From Flavobacterium sp. (GTDB lineage Bacteria > Bacteroidota > Bacteroidia > Flavobacteriales > Flavobacteriaceae), in NCBI GenBank assembly GCA_030153045.1, contig JASLID010000085.1, positions 1 to 18,710 on the forward strand: a DNA stretch of 18,710 bases. The letters are read 5' to 3'. How positions within the stretch are numbered: the stretch's first letter is position 1; the number at the start of each line of letters is the position of its first letter. The translations under genes were made by a program, and so were the position numbers. Positions 11,925-18,710 of the stretch are shown piece after piece. The notes beneath the pieces were generated by a model. The model was not told the DNA's origin, did no database searches, and saw nothing but the letters and a program-made list of their open reading frames with translations.

Positions 11925-14774
11925 ATGAAATATACTCCTAGCGAAATCGAACAAAACTGGCAGAAATATTGGGCTGATAATCAAACTTTCGCCGCAAGCA
12001 ATCATTCTGAAAAACCAAAATATTATGTTTTGGACATGTTTCCTTATCCATCAGGTGCGGGATTGCACGTGGGACATCCGCTGGGTTACATCGCTTCGGA
12101 TATTGTCGCACGTTATAAAAGACACCAAGGGTTTAATGTATTGCATCCGCAAGGGTACGATTCATTCGGATTGCCAGCCGAACAATATGCTATTCAAACC
12201 GGACAGCATCCGGACACGACTACTAAAGAAAACATTGCCCGTTACCGCGAGCAATTGGATAAAATAGGATTCTCCTTCGATTGGAGTAGAGAAGTGCGTA
12301 CGTCCAACGCTGATTATTACAAACATACCCAATGGATTTTCATTCAATTGTTCAATTCTTGGTACAATAAGAACACGGACAAAGCAGAAGATATTTCGAC
12401 TTTAGTTTCAATTTTTTCAAACGAAGGAAACGCGAATGTCAATGCGGTTTGCGATGATAATATTGTTCCATTTTCTGCATCAGAATGGAATGCCTTTTCA
12501 AAAGAACAACAAGAAAAAATACTCTTACAATACCGTTTAACTTATTTGGCCGAAACCGAAGTCAACTGGTGCCCAGCCTTAGGAACGGTTTTAGCGAATG
12601 ACGAAATCGTCAACGGCGTTTCTGAACGTGGCGGACATCCCGTAATTCGTAAAAAAATGACCCAATGGTCGATGCGAATTTCAGCTTATGCAGAACGTTT
12701 GTTACAAGGTCTAGAAACGATCGATTGGAGCGAAAGCATCAAGGAATCACAAAGAAACTGGATTGGAAAATCGGTTGGAGCTTCTGTTGTATTCAACGTC
12801 ATTGCGAGCGAAGCGAAGCAATCTCATCAAATAGAAGTTTTCACCACACGTCCCGACACTATTTTCGGAGTAACGTTTATGACTTTAGCACCAGAACACG
12901 AATTGGTCGCTAAAATCACCACTCCAGAACAAAAGCAAGCCGTAAACAATTATATTGAAGCGACAGCCAAACGTTCGGAAAGAGAGCGTATGGCCGATGT
13001 TAAAACGATTTCTGGTGTTTTCACTGGAGCTTATGCCGAACATCCGTTTACCAAAGAACCAATTCCGGTTTGGATTGGCGATTACGTGTTAGCAGGCTAC
13101 GGAACAGGAGCTGTGATGGCTGTGCCTTGTGGTGACGAAAGAGATTATGCTTTTGCGAATTTCTTCAAAGGACAAAGCGGTATGCAGGACATCAAAAACA
13201 TCTTTGAAGGTGTCGATATTTCCGAAAAAGCCTTCGACGATAAAAACACCACTATTATAGCCAATTCCGACTTTTTAAACGGCTTGAATTATAAAGAAGC
13301 AACGAAAAAAATTATTACGGAATTAGAAAGCATTAACCAAGGAAAAGGCAAAACCAATTACCGTTTACGTGATGCCGTTTTCTCTCGTCAAAGATATTGG
13401 GGTGAACCATTTCCGGTATATTATGTGAATGGATTGCCACAAATGATTGATGCCAAGCATTTGCCAATCGTTTTACCCGAAGTTGAAAAATATTTACCAA
13501 CCGAAGACGGGCAACCGCCTCTAGGAAATGCAACGAATTGGGCTTGGAATACAACTACTAATCAAGTTGTGAGTAATGACTTGATTGATAACGTTACTGT
13601 ATTTCCTTTAGAATTAAACACCATGCCAGGTTGGGCGGGAAGCTCTTGGTATTGGATGCGTTACATGGATGCGCACAACGAAACCGAATTTGCGAGTAAA
13701 GAAGCTCTAAAATATTGGGAAAGTGTCGATTTATACATTGGCGGAAGCGAGCACGCGACAGGCCACTTGTTGTATTCTCGTTTTTGGAATAAATTCTTAA
13801 AAGACAGAGGCTATGCCCCAACGGAAGAACCATTCAAAAAATTGATTAATCAAGGAATGATTTTGGGGATGAGTGCATTTGTGTATAGAAGCGAAGATTC
13901 TAAAAAATTATATTCAAAAGGGTTAATCAAAGATTTGAATGTTCATCCAATTCACGTTGATTTAGCAGTTATCAATGATGTAACGAATGAACTAGATATT
14001 GAAGCTTTCAAAAAGCATCCATTATATTCAGATTATGCCAGTGCAGAATTTGTTTTAGAAAACGACAAATACATCGTCGGACGTGAAGTCGAAAAAATGT
14101 CCAAATCGAAATACAATGTGGTTAATCCAGACGATATCTGCAACGAATACGGCGCCGATACCTTGCGTTTGTACGAAATGTTCCTAGGTCCATTAGAACA
14201 AGCAAAACCTTGGAATACAGCTGGAATCACCGGAGTTTTCGGATTCTTAAAGAAATTATGGCGTTTGTATTTTGATGATAATGGCTTGATTGTTACCAAT
14301 GGAGAGCCATCAAAAGACAGCTTGAAAACATTACACAAAACGATAAAAAAAGTAGGAGAAGACATAGAGAATTTTTCTTTCAACACCTCGGTTTCTCAAT
14401 TTATGATTTGTGTGAATGAATTGTCATCGCAAAACTGCCATGAAAGAGCTATTTTAGAACCATTAGCAATCATTCTTTCGCCTTATGCACCACACATCGC
14501 TGAGGAGTTATGGAAACAATTGGGTCATGAAGGTTCCATTTCAACGGTAGCGTTCCCAGTTTTCGATGCGAAACATTTAATAGAAAGCAGTAAAGAATAT
14601 CCGGTTTCTTTCAATGGAAAAATGCGTTTCACAATTGAACTGCCTTTGGATTTAACTGTTGATCAAATCGAAGAAATTATCATGAAAGACGAAAGGACAA
14701 TTGCACAATTAAATGGTAATCAACCTAAAAGAGTGGTGATTGTTCCTGGGAGAGTTATCAATTTAGTGGAATAA
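11925..14774 (+). CDS. leuS: Leucyl-tRNA synthetase
   Basis: Class I synthetase charging tRNA-Leu. The HIGH motif is HVGH at 48-51 (YPSGAGLHVGHPLGY), KMSKS is at 724-728 (EKMSKSKYN), the editing-domain signature is TTRPDTIFG from residue 307, and the tRNA-binding anticodon domain follows the catalytic core. At 949 residues it is longer than the E. coli enzyme (860) because of insertions that I know from Bacteroidota LeuRS: one around 147-200 in the catalytic domain and one around 645-720 before KMSKS. Residues 292-300 (VIASEAKQS) are encoded by a copy of a dispersed palindromic repeat and sit at the edge of the editing domain. Monocistronic; the gene ends about 105 bp before a strong terminator. 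Confidence 0.97.
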   Translation: MKYTPSEIEQNWQKYWADNQTFAASNHSEKPKYYVLDMFPYPSGAGLHVGHPLGYIASDIVARYKRHQGFNVLHPQGYDSFGLPAEQYAIQTGQHPDTTTKENIARYREQLDKIGFSFDWSREVRTSNADYYKHTQWIFIQLFNSWYNKNTDKAEDISTLVSIFSNEGNANVNAVCDDNIVPFSASEWNAFSKEQQEKILLQYRLTYLAETEVNWCPALGTVLANDEIVNGVSERGGHPVIRKKMTQWSMRISAYAERLLQGLETIDWSESIKESQRNWIGKSVGASVVFNVIASEAKQSHQIEVFTTRPDTIFGVTFMTLAPEHELVAKITTPEQKQAVNNYIEATAKRSERERMADVKTISGVFTGAYAEHPFTKEPIPVWIGDYVLAGYGTGAVMAVPCGDERDYAFANFFKGQSGMQDIKNIFEGVDISEKAFDDKNTTIIANSDFLNGLNYKEATKKIITELESINQGKGKTNYRLRDAVFSRQRYWGEPFPVYYVNGLPQMIDAKHLPIVLPEVEKYLPTEDGQPPLGNATNWAWNTTTNQVVSNDLIDNVTVFPLELNTMPGWAGSSWYWMRYMDAHNETEFASKEALKYWESVDLYIGGSEHATGHLLYSRFWNKFLKDRGYAPTEEPFKKLINQGMILGMSAFVYRSEDSKKLYSKGLIKDLNVHPIHVDLAVINDVTNELDIEAFKKHPLYSDYASAEFVLENDKYIVGREVEKMSKSKYNVVNPDDICNEYGADTLRLYEMFLGPLEQAKPWNTAGITGVFGFLKKLWRLYFDDNGLIVTNGEPSKDSLKTLHKTIKKVGEDIENFSFNTSVSQFMICVNELSSQNCHERAILEPLAIILSPYAPHIAEELWKQLGHEGSISTVAFPVFDAKHLIESSKEYPVSFNGKMRFTIELPLDLTVDQIEEIIMKDERTIAQLNGNQPKRVVIVPGRVINLVE
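12798..12824 (+). repeat. In-frame dispersed repeat inside leuS
   Basis: GTCATTGCGAGCGAAGCGAA followed by GCAATCT is the well-known GTCATTGCGAGCGAAGCGAAG-type repeat usually found between genes; ATTGC at its left pairs with GCAAT at its right. Here it lies within the leuS reading frame, encoding VIASEAKQS without a stop or frameshift. Confidence 0.8.
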
Positions 14775-14879
14775 TTTTAGATTTCCGCGTAGGAGAGAAT
14801 CTAGATAAAAAATCTAAAGGCTACCCAAAGTTTGACTTCGTCGAATCTTCGATTTCCCAACTTTGAGCAATGCTAAAAC
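14775..14879. repeat. Repeat remnants downstream of leuS
   Basis: The stretch contains TTTAGATTTCCGCGTAGG (14777-14794), a relative of the CCGCGTAGGCG units at 5640-5710, in which TAGATT pairs with AATCTA. It also holds an imperfect hairpin with CAAAGTT/AACTTTG arms (14827-14867) around TCGAATCTTCGA. No coding potential. Confidence 0.5.
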
Positions 14880-14913
14880 AAAAAGCTATGACAGAAATGT
14901 TATAGCTTTTTTA
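14880..14913. terminator. Bidirectional terminator between leuS and hypX
   Basis: AAAAAGCTAT (14880-14889) pairs perfectly with ATAGCTTTTT (14902-14911) around a 12-nt loop. The A run on one side and the T run on the other let it work in both directions, serving the convergent leuS and hypX genes. Confidence 0.8.
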
Positions 14914-14952
14914 TTAAATAGAAATATGTTTCGAATACTTATTGTGTTCCGT

Positions 14953-16707
14953 TTAGGAAGCTTTAATAGCTTGCTCCGTTTCTTTTGGGAAAGTATATTT
15001 TCTCACTAATTCTTCAGGGACAAGTTCCAGACTGCTTACTTTATGAACAAAGAAATAACGCGCAAAGTGATAGGCTCTATCCTCTCCATAGAAGTTCTCA
15101 TACATCTTAGCCAATTCTTCTAGACGATAAGAATGCAATGGTTTTGTATCTTCATCCATTTTTCTTTTTTTCTTTTTAGCTATTATTATTTTTTGATAAT
15201 CATCATCGGGGGAAAGGGCGATTTTTTCGGCCTCTTGCCTTATTCTTTCACAAAAATCAGCCCCATCTTCGCCAAAATAATTATCAATCAATCCGATGGT
15301 TTTCGCTTCCTGAATAGAAACTGGCAAACATTCATCCGTAAGTTGAATCGCCTTTGCTTTACCTACTCTTTGAGGCAGAAGATAGGTCCAATATTCAGAA
15401 CCATACAAACCACCCATTTTTTTATAGTGAGGATTCAAGATGATGCCCTTTTTTGCGAATACTTTATCCGCCGCCAAAGCCATAATAACGCCTCCAGCTC
15501 CTGCATTGCCTTGCATTGCGGAAATAATGATTTTGGAGGTGCTATTAATCACTTCCTTCACAAAATCATTAATAGCATTTATGTTTCTCCAGGATTCATC
15601 TGCAGGACTTTCAGCATGTTCAATTGTATTTAAATGAATGCCATTTGACCAAATGTTGCTTCCGCCCATTAAAACCAACACTTTTGTTGTGGGTCTGTTT
15701 ACGGCCTCTTTAAAAGCGTCCAGTAATCGGTAGCATTGTTTGGTGCTCATAGCCCCATTGTAGAAATCAAAATGAAGATAACCAACCTTATTTTTCTCTG
15801 TATATCTTATTTCCCTGAAAGTATCTTTTACATCACAATCATTAGTAAAAGGTAAAAGGGTAGTGATCGGAACATTGTTAAGTGAAGAAGGGTTAAGTGC
15901 CATTGCTGCTTCAATTTTATACGAAGCATTTTTAGGCTTTAGGTGTGTGAGCCAGATGGCACCATTGCCAGTAGCTATGCAAATGGCATTATGACGCTGA
16001 GCAATAATCTTTCCGGCTGTGTGGCCTTTATATACTCCCTCCAGATGAGCACCATAGACATAATACGCTTCGTTTTCAATTGTAGTCAGGACGCCGGGAC
16101 TGCCATCAGCGGCTTTTATTTTTCTTAGTATGTTTTCCGAAGTATCATTCCAATCAAATGCTCTGTCTTCTTGTTTGATGACAGCGTGAAGTTTTCCTTT
16201 GATTTCAGCATTGCTATAATCCAGAGGGGTTGGCTTGAATTTTTTAGTTTTAAATTTTTCAACCGCTTCAAGTATACATTCAATTGCTGCCTGTGTAACC
16301 TCATGACAATAAATAGTACTTTTTGTAATGGTTGATAAGTCTCTGATTTTAAATGTCCGGTAGGCCCAAATATCGCCCCCATCCATTTCTTCGTTGGCTT
16401 GTAGCAGTGTTATTCCCCATTCTTTTTCATTATTCATAATGGCCCAATCCAGCGAATATGCCCCTCGGTCACCTCTAATGCCAGGATGAACAATCAAACA
16501 AATATGATTTCTCCAGATGGCTTCAGGGATAGCCTTTTTAAGAAAGGGAGCAATGATGAGTTGCGGCTGAAAATCTTCAACTGCTGCAATAATGGATTCC
16601 TCATCGATAAGTTGATGAATACAAATTTCATGACCTAAAAGCTTAAGCTCTACAAAGGCTCTCTGACTTAGTCCATTAAAAGAACTTACTGTAAAAAGAA
16701 TTTTCAT
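14953..16707 (-). CDS. hypX: HypX/HoxX-type protein (formyltransferase-like plus enoyl-CoA hydratase-like)
   Basis: HypX supplies the CO ligand of the NiFe-hydrogenase active site in air-tolerant organisms, moving a formyl group from N10-formyl-tetrahydrofolate to CoA and releasing CO from formyl-CoA. The 584 residues fit the two-module family. Residues 1-270 are formyltransferase-like: FTVSSFNGLSQRAFVEL, APFLKKAIPEAIWR, HPGIRGDRG (74-82), LDWAI, and EMDGGDIW (107-114). The C-terminal half from about 300 is crotonase-like, with WSNGIHLN, ESWRNINAI, AMQGNAGAGGVIMALAAD, LNPHYKKMGGLYGSEYWTYLLP and a charged tail with EELAKMYENFYG. All the segments I know as diagnostic of HypX are present, so it looks intact. 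No hydrogenase or other hyp gene is in the window. Monocistronic, followed by a bidirectional terminator. Confidence 0.9.
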   Translation of the reverse strand: MKILFTVSSFNGLSQRAFVELKLLGHEICIHQLIDEESIIAAVEDFQPQLIIAPFLKKAIPEAIWRNHICLIVHPGIRGDRGAYSLDWAIMNNEKEWGITLLQANEEMDGGDIWAYRTFKIRDLSTITKSTIYCHEVTQAAIECILEAVEKFKTKKFKPTPLDYSNAEIKGKLHAVIKQEDRAFDWNDTSENILRKIKAADGSPGVLTTIENEAYYVYGAHLEGVYKGHTAGKIIAQRHNAICIATGNGAIWLTHLKPKNASYKIEAAMALNPSSLNNVPITTLLPFTNDCDVKDTFREIRYTEKNKVGYLHFDFYNGAMSTKQCYRLLDAFKEAVNRPTTKVLVLMGGSNIWSNGIHLNTIEHAESPADESWRNINAINDFVKEVINSTSKIIISAMQGNAGAGGVIMALAADKVFAKKGIILNPHYKKMGGLYGSEYWTYLLPQRVGKAKAIQLTDECLPVSIQEAKTIGLIDNYFGEDGADFCERIRQEAEKIALSPDDDYQKIIIAKKKKRKMDEDTKPLHSYRLEELAKMYENFYGEDRAYHFARYFFVHKVSSLELVPEELVRKYTFPKETEQAIKAS

Positions 16708-17152
16708 ACTTCACGGTAAATTAAGATTTAGAGTGAAGATAGGTTTTAATAATCAATAATAAAAATTTTTTGTAAGAAAAAAGCTCTTCTATATAAAACG
16801 GTTGCTTGCTTAAATAAAGATTGATGTTTTTGATTTTCAGTGACTTGTCTGGAAATTCGGTCTTTGAGAGATGAAAACCACTTTTTCTGGTGGTGGTTAA
16901 GTGACTACAATGTCATTAAGCTAAGGATCATCAATTTGTCCCGACGGTTCGGAAATTCAGACAAAAAACGAACATGTTTTAAGCAATAAATTAAAAAGCA
17001 AACATATTGCCTATTATGAAGCAATGAGGTGCATTGCATTTGTATCCATTTGCATTAGTGCCAAAATGACATTTGTTTTTCTAAATCTCAACATTGGCTC
17101 ATATTTTGATGAATATTTTATAACTTTATCAAACAAATTAAAAACAAAGAAT
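16708..17152. other. Divergent intergenic stretch with a structured 120-bp segment
   Basis: These 445 bp between hypX and the metallopeptidase gene hold no convincing gene; the open frame reaching back to 17024 is the untranslated upstream part of the peptidase frame. The segment 16845-16964 is bounded by TTGTCT and AGACAA and carries the 8-mer GGAAATTC just inside both ends, as direct copies exactly 100 bp apart (16851-16858, 16951-16958). Inside lie a hairpin AACCAC/GTGGTT (16876-16898) and a second copy of AGTGACT (16839-16845, 16900-16906). It could be a degenerate repeat or a structured RNA. No good TAnnTTTG promoter box is seen for either gene. Confidence 0.45.
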
Positions 17153-17833
17153 ATGGGAATGAGTTATATAATATTGGCTGGAGCGATTATGCTAGCCAGC
17201 TGGTTAGTGAGTTCAAGACTAAAAAGCAAATTTGAACATTATTCTAAATTGCAATTGCAAAACGGAATGTCCGGAAGAGAAATTGCTGAAAAAATGTTGG
17301 CTGATAATGGCATTCGTGATGTTCAGGTCATTTCAACACCTGGACAATTAACAGACCATTATAATCCGGCAACTAAAACAGTCAATTTAAGCGAAGCAGT
17401 ATACAACCAAAGAAATGCTGCAGCTGCAGCTGTAGCGGCTCACGAATGTGGCCACGCTGTACAACACGCGGTGGGTTACGAATGGTTAACAATGCGTTCT
17501 AAATTAGTGCCAGTCGTTAACGTGGCATCAACGTACATGCAATGGATTTTGCTGGCAGGTATTTTAATGATTAGAACTTTTCCGTCGTTGTTATTGATTG
17601 GAATCGTCATTTTTGCAGCGACAACATTGTTTTCTATTATTACTTTACCGGTAGAATACGATGCAAGTAACCGTGCTTTGGCCTGGTTGAAAAATAAAAA
17701 TATGGTGAATCAGGCAGAATATGCTGGTGCAGAAGACGCATTGAAATGGGCAGCAAGGACGTATGTTGTAGCCGCTTTAGGATCAATAGCAACCTTATTA
17801 TATTACGTTTCGATTTACATGAATCGGAGGTAA
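17153..17833 (+). CDS. Membrane zinc metallopeptidase (YugP-like)
   Basis: A 226-residue protein of the neutral zinc metallopeptidase family typified by YugP. It opens with a membrane helix (about 4-22), then a cytoplasmic or periplasmic stretch with GMSGREIAEKML and DHYNPATKTVNLSEAVY, the zinc-binding HECGH at 97-101, a pair of membrane helices around 120-160, and LPVEYDASNRAL, whose Glu/Asp likely gives the third ligand. Two further conserved segments, EYAGAEDALKWAARTYVVAALGS, end in a last helix. Substrates are not known. Start placed at ATG 17153; a second ATG follows two codons later. The frame is open upstream to 17024, but those 43 codons have no family character. Monocistronic, ended by a terminator. 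Confidence 0.88.
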   Translation: MGMSYIILAGAIMLASWLVSSRLKSKFEHYSKLQLQNGMSGREIAEKMLADNGIRDVQVISTPGQLTDHYNPATKTVNLSEAVYNQRNAAAAAVAAHECGHAVQHAVGYEWLTMRSKLVPVVNVASTYMQWILLAGILMIRTFPSLLLIGIVIFAATTLFSIITLPVEYDASNRALAWLKNKNMVNQAEYAGAEDALKWAARTYVVAALGSIATLLYYVSIYMNRR

Positions 17834-17855
17834 TCGGAATTCATAAATAAAAACA

Positions 17856-17884
17856 AATCCGTTTCGTGAGAAGCGGATTTTTTT
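17856..17884. terminator. Bidirectional terminator
   Basis: AATCCGTTTC (17856-17865) pairs with GAAGCGGATT (17870-17879), nine pairs plus one G-U, around a GTGA tetraloop and followed by seven T (the stem extends through AAA/TTT). It separates the convergent metallopeptidase and HxlR genes, and it reaches the stop codon of the latter. Confidence 0.85.
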
Positions 17885-18239
17885 ATACGCTATTGCTGTT
17901 ACGAACGCCCCAATCCGCCAAAGCGGTTAACGCTGGTAGAAGTTCAGAACCTGAATCGGTAAGGCTATATTCAACGTGTGGGGGCATTACTTCAACAACG
18001 GTTCGCAAAACTAAATGATCTGATTCCAGTTGTTTTAAATGTTGAATCAACATTTTTTCTGTAATTGGTGGAATGGCTTTTTTAAGTTCGTTATAACGCA
18101 ATCTGCCATGTCGCAGGTTCCATAGAATAAGCGGTTTCCAACGTCCGCCGACTTTATCCAACGCAAAACTAACTGGGCAAACAGCGCTGATGGCTTTGCG
18201 ATTTTCATTATTGGTTGATGTTTCTTTAATAATTTTCAT
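17883..18239 (-). CDS. HxlR-family transcriptional regulator
   Basis: A 118-residue winged-helix protein of the HxlR/MarR-like type. It shows CPVSFALDKVGGRWKPLIL with Cys21, LRYNELKKAIPPITEKML (recognition region), LKQLESDHLVLRTVV, and PPHVEYSLTDSGSELLPAL with the closing WG. The cysteine before the helix is the redox or quinone sensor in relatives such as YodB, HypR and QorR, so a thiol-based sensing role is plausible. It is divergent from the NmrA-type gene at 18317, which such regulators commonly control, and the shared 77-bp gap carries an operator-like palindrome. Start ATG 18239. Confidence 0.93.
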   Translation of the reverse strand: MKIIKETSTNNENRKAISAVCPVSFALDKVGGRWKPLILWNLRHGRLRYNELKKAIPPITEKMLIQHLKQLESDHLVLRTVVEVMPPHVEYSLTDSGSELLPALTALADWGVRNSNSV

Positions 18240-18242
18240 TAC

Positions 18243-18278
18243 ATACTTTTTGGTAGGTACTTGTACAAAAGTAAGTAT
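18243..18278. promoter_or_regulatory. Operator-like nested palindromes for the HxlR regulator
   Basis: An inner palindrome TACTT-GTACAA-AAGTA (18258-18273) lies inside an outer one, ATACTT (18243-18248) with AAGTAT (18273-18278). Inner site covers the plus -33 TTG (18261-18263) and the minus -7 box (18266-18273), so a bound HxlR dimer would block both divergent promoters. Binding is inferred, not shown. Confidence 0.6.
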
Positions 18279-18291
18279 AAAATTAACTTTG
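18261..18291 (+). promoter_or_regulatory. Promoter of the NmrA-type gene
   Basis: TTG (18261-18263), a 20-nt spacer and TAACTTTG (18284-18291) match the Bacteroidota consensus TTG/TAnnTTTG, 25 nt before ATG 18317. It overlaps the operator-like palindrome. Confidence 0.7.
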
Positions 18292-18295
18292 TCAA
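18266..18295 (-). promoter_or_regulatory. Promoter of the HxlR gene
   Basis: On the minus strand TTG (complement of 18293-18295), a 19-nt spacer and TACTTTTG (complement of 18266-18273) form a Bacteroidota-type promoter 26 nt before the HxlR ATG. It interlocks with the plus-strand promoter, so the two polymerases cannot occupy the region together. Confidence 0.65.
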
Positions 18296-18316
18296 AACAT
18301 TTTAAATATAAAAATC

Positions 18317-18710
18317 ATGAAATACGTTTTAACAGGTTCAACAGGAAATATTACAAAGCCACTGGCTTCAACATTAATTGCTGCCGGACACGAGGTGACA
18401 ATCATTAGTAGTAATGTATCACGAAAAGAAGAAATCGAAAAACTGGGAGCAAAAGCGGCTATCGGAAGTGTATTAGATAAAGCCTTTTTGGCCAACACTT
18501 TTTTAGGAGCTGATGCAGTCTACCTGATGATTCCGCCAACATTTAGTGTAAGCGATTGGTTAGGCTATCAAAAAGAAGTGGCTGAAAATTTTATTGCGGC
18601 TATTCAACAAAGTAATGTAAAAAATATTGTACAGCTGAGTAGCATTGGAGCGCATATGGGCGAAGGAGCCGGACCAATTGACGGATTAGCTTATTTGGAA
18701 AAAAGATTGG
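18317..18710 (+). CDS. NmrA-type NAD(P)-binding protein, truncated by the window edge
   Basis: The first 131 codons start MKYVLTGSTGNITKPLASTL, a Rossmann-fold dinucleotide loop in which the third Gly of TGxTGxxG is replaced by Thr. GHEVTIISSN follows as the second strand, then LGAKAAIGSVLDKAFLANTFLGADAVYLMIPP and VKNIVQLSSIGAHMGEGAGP. This is the NmrA/QorB-like atypical short-chain dehydrogenase group that often accompanies HxlR regulators and may act on quinones or electrophiles. The GNITKP loop is usual for the subgroup as I know it, so the change does not imply inactivity. The gene runs off the right edge with no stop or frameshift before it. Divergent from and probably regulated by the HxlR protein. 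Confidence 0.85.
   Translation, partial: MKYVLTGSTGNITKPLASTLIAAGHEVTIISSNVSRKEEIEKLGAKAAIGSVLDKAFLANTFLGADAVYLMIPPTFSVSDWLGYQKEVAENFIAAIQQSNVKNIVQLSSIGAHMGEGAGPIDGLAYLEKRL

Noticed and set aside
12665..12913. Open frame containing HCERSEAIS within leuS
   Set aside because: This is the other-frame reading of the dispersed repeat and of leuS itself; the leuS frame has all LeuRS motifs.
15133..15633. Open frame of 166 codons opposite hypX
   Set aside because: It is the antisense shadow of the conserved hypX coding region, with no motif, and hypX is supported by many family segments.
17024..17152. N-terminal extension of 43 codons for the metallopeptidase
   Set aside because: The extension lacks family likeness and a ribosome binding site; MGMSYIILAG at 17153 starts the conserved first membrane helix.
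18317..18380. Broken Rossmann motif in the NmrA-type protein (Thr for the third Gly)
   Set aside because: Relatives beside HxlR regulators that I know carry GNISKP or GNITKP at this place, so the change is a subgroup trait and not a defect.

Overview
The window reads as chromosomal DNA of a Bacteroidota bacterium, most likely a Flavobacterium or close relative. This rests on family-level recognition, not a search. The pointers are the AT-rich composition, proteins typical of the phylum (DUF3127, DUF3098, a long LeuRS with lineage-specific insertions), the order ftsX-DUF3098-uppP-truB, promoters of the Bacteroidota type (TTG, about 19-20 nt, TAnnTTTG), weak or absent Shine-Dalgarno sequences, and several short intergenic repeats that I associate with Flavobacterium genomes.

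Layout. Positions 1-800: one secreted protein of unknown function, bracketed by a perfect 10-bp inverted repeat whose GTTAGGC/GCCTAAC boxes fit the consensus of integron attC sites; it looks like a mobile gene cassette cut by the left window edge. 861-4041 (minus): a FAD-dependent amine/amino-acid oxidase translationally coupled to the peptidoglycan glycosyltransferase mtgA, preceded by an orphan sensor histidine kinase. 4145-5398 (plus): a flavin reductase-like protein and a DUF3127 OB-fold protein with an SSB-like C-terminal tip. 5399-5757: about 360 bp of stacked repeats, then aat (leucyl/phenylalanyl-tRNA-protein transferase). 6400-7759 (minus): tag (3-methyladenine DNA glycosylase I) and a lipoprotein alpha/beta hydrolase. 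7850-8479 (plus): a thioredoxin-fold protein with one cysteine. 8433-11604 (minus): a compact envelope/tRNA operon ftsX, DUF3098, an extra secreted protein, uppP, truB. 11605-11924: another composite repeat in front of leuS (plus), which itself carries an in-frame copy of a dispersed repeat. 14953-16707 (minus): a HypX/HoxX-type protein, the CO-ligand maturation factor of NiFe hydrogenases, with no hydrogenase gene in view. 17153-17833 (plus): a membrane zinc metallopeptidase. 17883-18710: an HxlR-type regulator divergent from a truncated NmrA-type NAD(P)-binding protein, with interlocked promoters and a palindromic operator between them.

Most genes are housekeeping (cell wall: mtgA, uppP, ftsX; translation and protein turnover: leuS, truB, aat; repair: tag). 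The parts deserving attention are the cassette-like left end, the repeat that has become part of leuS, the two composite repeats sharing ends but not cores, the apparently orphan hypX, and the HxlR/NmrA control region. I found no tRNA, rRNA, CRISPR array, transposase or prophage gene. No clearly new multi-gene system is visible.
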